Source: Thiodiazotropha sp040507245 (lineage in GTDB: Bacteria > Pseudomonadota > Gammaproteobacteria > Chromatiales > Chromatiaceae). From it: a DNA stretch of 8,106 nt. Of this stretch, positions 7,631 to 8,106 are shown piece by piece (the stretch's first letter is position 1; each line of letters opens with the position of its first letter). Both the position numbers and the translations under genes were made by a program. Where the stretch lies: assembly GCA_040507245.1 (NCBI GenBank), contig JBEVVH010000157.1, positions 1-8,106 on the forward strand, written 5' to 3'. The notes under the pieces were generated by a model that saw nothing but the letters and a program-made list of their open reading frames with translations, did not search any database and was not told where the DNA came from.

Positions 7631-7762
7631 CCGTAGCCCGGGCGACGCAACGAGTAACCCGGGGGGGGGGGTGGCACCGATCGGATGCAGGCACACGAAA
7701 TCCCATGGCCGGGAGGCTTCGGAGAGATTTCCCGGGTTCCGCTGCGCTGCACCCGAGCTACG
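7631..7762. repeat. REP/MITE-like palindromic element, copy A
   Basis: A 132-bp element beginning CGTAGCCCGGG and ending, as its near reverse complement, in CCCGAGCTACG; the outer 32 bases of each end match at 23 positions. An internal stem pairs GAAATC (7697-7702) with GATTTC (7726-7731). It starts 20 bp after the ppdK stop. Open frames through it translate to low-complexity R/S/G-rich peptides repeated in copy B, so they are not treated as genes. Confidence 0.85.
7661..7671. repeat. Eleven-G homopolymer inside copy A
   Basis: Eleven consecutive G follow CCC at the inner edge of the left arm. The same place in copy B has only GGG before AAGATG. It may be a slippage-prone tract or a sequencing/assembly artefact. 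It lies outside any credible gene. Confidence 0.9.
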
Positions 7763-7800
7763 TTGCCACGGAGGTTGTGATTGGGGTGCAAACCGCCGAC

Positions 7801-7923
7801 CCGTAGCCCGGGTGAAGCAACGCGTAACCCGGGAAGATGTGACGCCGACCTAATGCAGGCACACGAAATCGCAAGGTCAGGAAGCTTCGGCGAGATTTCC
7901 CGGGTTCCGCTACGCTGCACCCG
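7801..7923. repeat. REP/MITE-like palindromic element, copy B (right end cut short)
   Basis: Direct copy of element A, offset by 170 bp. The right 71 bases (7853-7923) match 7685-7755 at 64 positions, including ATGCAGGCACACGAAATC and the stem GAAATC (7865-7870) / GATTTC (7894-7899). After CACCCG at 7918-7923, identity stops: copy A goes on to AGCTACG, copy B to TATATGG. The missing last seven bases suggest interruption or truncation. Confidence 0.85.
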
Positions 7924-8106
7924 TATATGGTCTCCTCCCCATTTGCAAGGCATCTTGTGGTTGATGTCAGGGACAGGTTTGCTGCCGTATATTCGGCCTC
8001 CTTGTAAGGTACTTCGGACCTTGGGCCTCGATGAGCATTCGTACACACTGTCCTGATCGGGCTATCGGCATCATTGTGCCTTCGGGTGGTGCAGGCTCTC
8101 AGTGCG
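7924..8106 (+). ncRNA. Candidate structured RNA / mobile-element end at right edge (speculative)
   Basis: This segment is unlike the REP copies and has no convincing reading frame. On the plus strand it can form several local hairpins: GCAAG/CTTGT (7945-7958); GCCG/CGGC around a TATATT loop (7984-7997); AAGGT/ACCTT (8006-8022) capped by C(UUCG)G at 8012-8017; and CC/GG with flanking wobble pairs (8077-8088), again capped by C(UUCG)G at 8080-8085. UUCG caps closed by C-G are stabilising only in the plus-strand RNA, which suggests rightward transcription. It begins exactly where REP copy B breaks off. One reading is the non-coding left end of an IS110-like element with its bridge RNA, the recombinase lying past 8106. 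No recombinase is visible, so this is a hypothesis. Confidence 0.22.

Noticed and set aside
7440..7853. 137-codon plus-strand frame overlapping the ppdK 3' end
   Set aside because: Out-of-frame overlap with conserved PPDK C-terminal motifs, then repeat sequence; no start signal.
7631..7923. CRISPR array
   Set aside because: Only two copies, more than 120 bp each and palindromic overall, with no short regular repeat-spacer pattern.
7612..8048. Minus-strand frames of 144 and 96 codons after ppdK
   Set aside because: They translate the two repeat copies (the same R-S-G-T-R-E-I-S-P-K peptide appears twice) and run through the junction; best explained as repeat-derived spurious frames.

Overview
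The window looks like chromosomal DNA from a gammaproteobacterium. The evidence is a ValRS of the E. coli type (including the E-G-Q-D-C-G stretch and the coiled-coil tail), a class I PPK2, a bacterial PPDK, and GC-rich REP-like palindromes of a style common in sulfur-oxidising and other environmental Gammaproteobacteria. The genus cannot be fixed from this sequence; a Chromatiales or Thiodiazotropha/Sedimenticola-like bacterium is a guess.

Layout from left to right. Positions 1-30 (minus) carry only the first ten codons of a gene running off the left edge, whose N-terminus resembles IS630-family transposases. After a short AT-rich inverted repeat comes ppk2 (minus, 83-1057), a polyphosphate-driven nucleotide kinase. 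It is divergent from a small membrane-anchored DUF2007-like protein (plus, 1081-1446), and the putative starts lie only 23 bp apart. Positions 1447-1673 hold no gene; they contain a pair of 29-nt hairpin-forming repeats in inverted orientation and a stem-loop just past the valS stop. valS (minus, 1674-4523) is full length. A 325-bp intergenic region separates it from the divergent ppdK (plus, 4849-7611), also full length. The last ~495 bp contain no credible gene. They hold two copies of a ~125-130 bp REP/MITE-like palindromic element, one with an 11-G tract, followed by an unrelated segment that begins abruptly inside the second copy and has features of a structured RNA.

Functional picture: three of the four intact genes are core metabolism or translation. 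PPK2 (polyphosphate to nucleoside polyphosphate) and PPDK (ATP, pyruvate and Pi interconverted with AMP, PEP and PPi) both link the adenylate pool to inorganic phosphate polymers, but they are not in one operon and a joint role is speculation. ValRS is unrelated housekeeping. The accessory signal sits at the edges: a probable transposase start at the left, and at the right a REP copy interrupted by what may be the non-coding end of a mobile element (an IS110-like element is the leading hypothesis, unproven). I found no defence system, CRISPR array, tRNA or rRNA.
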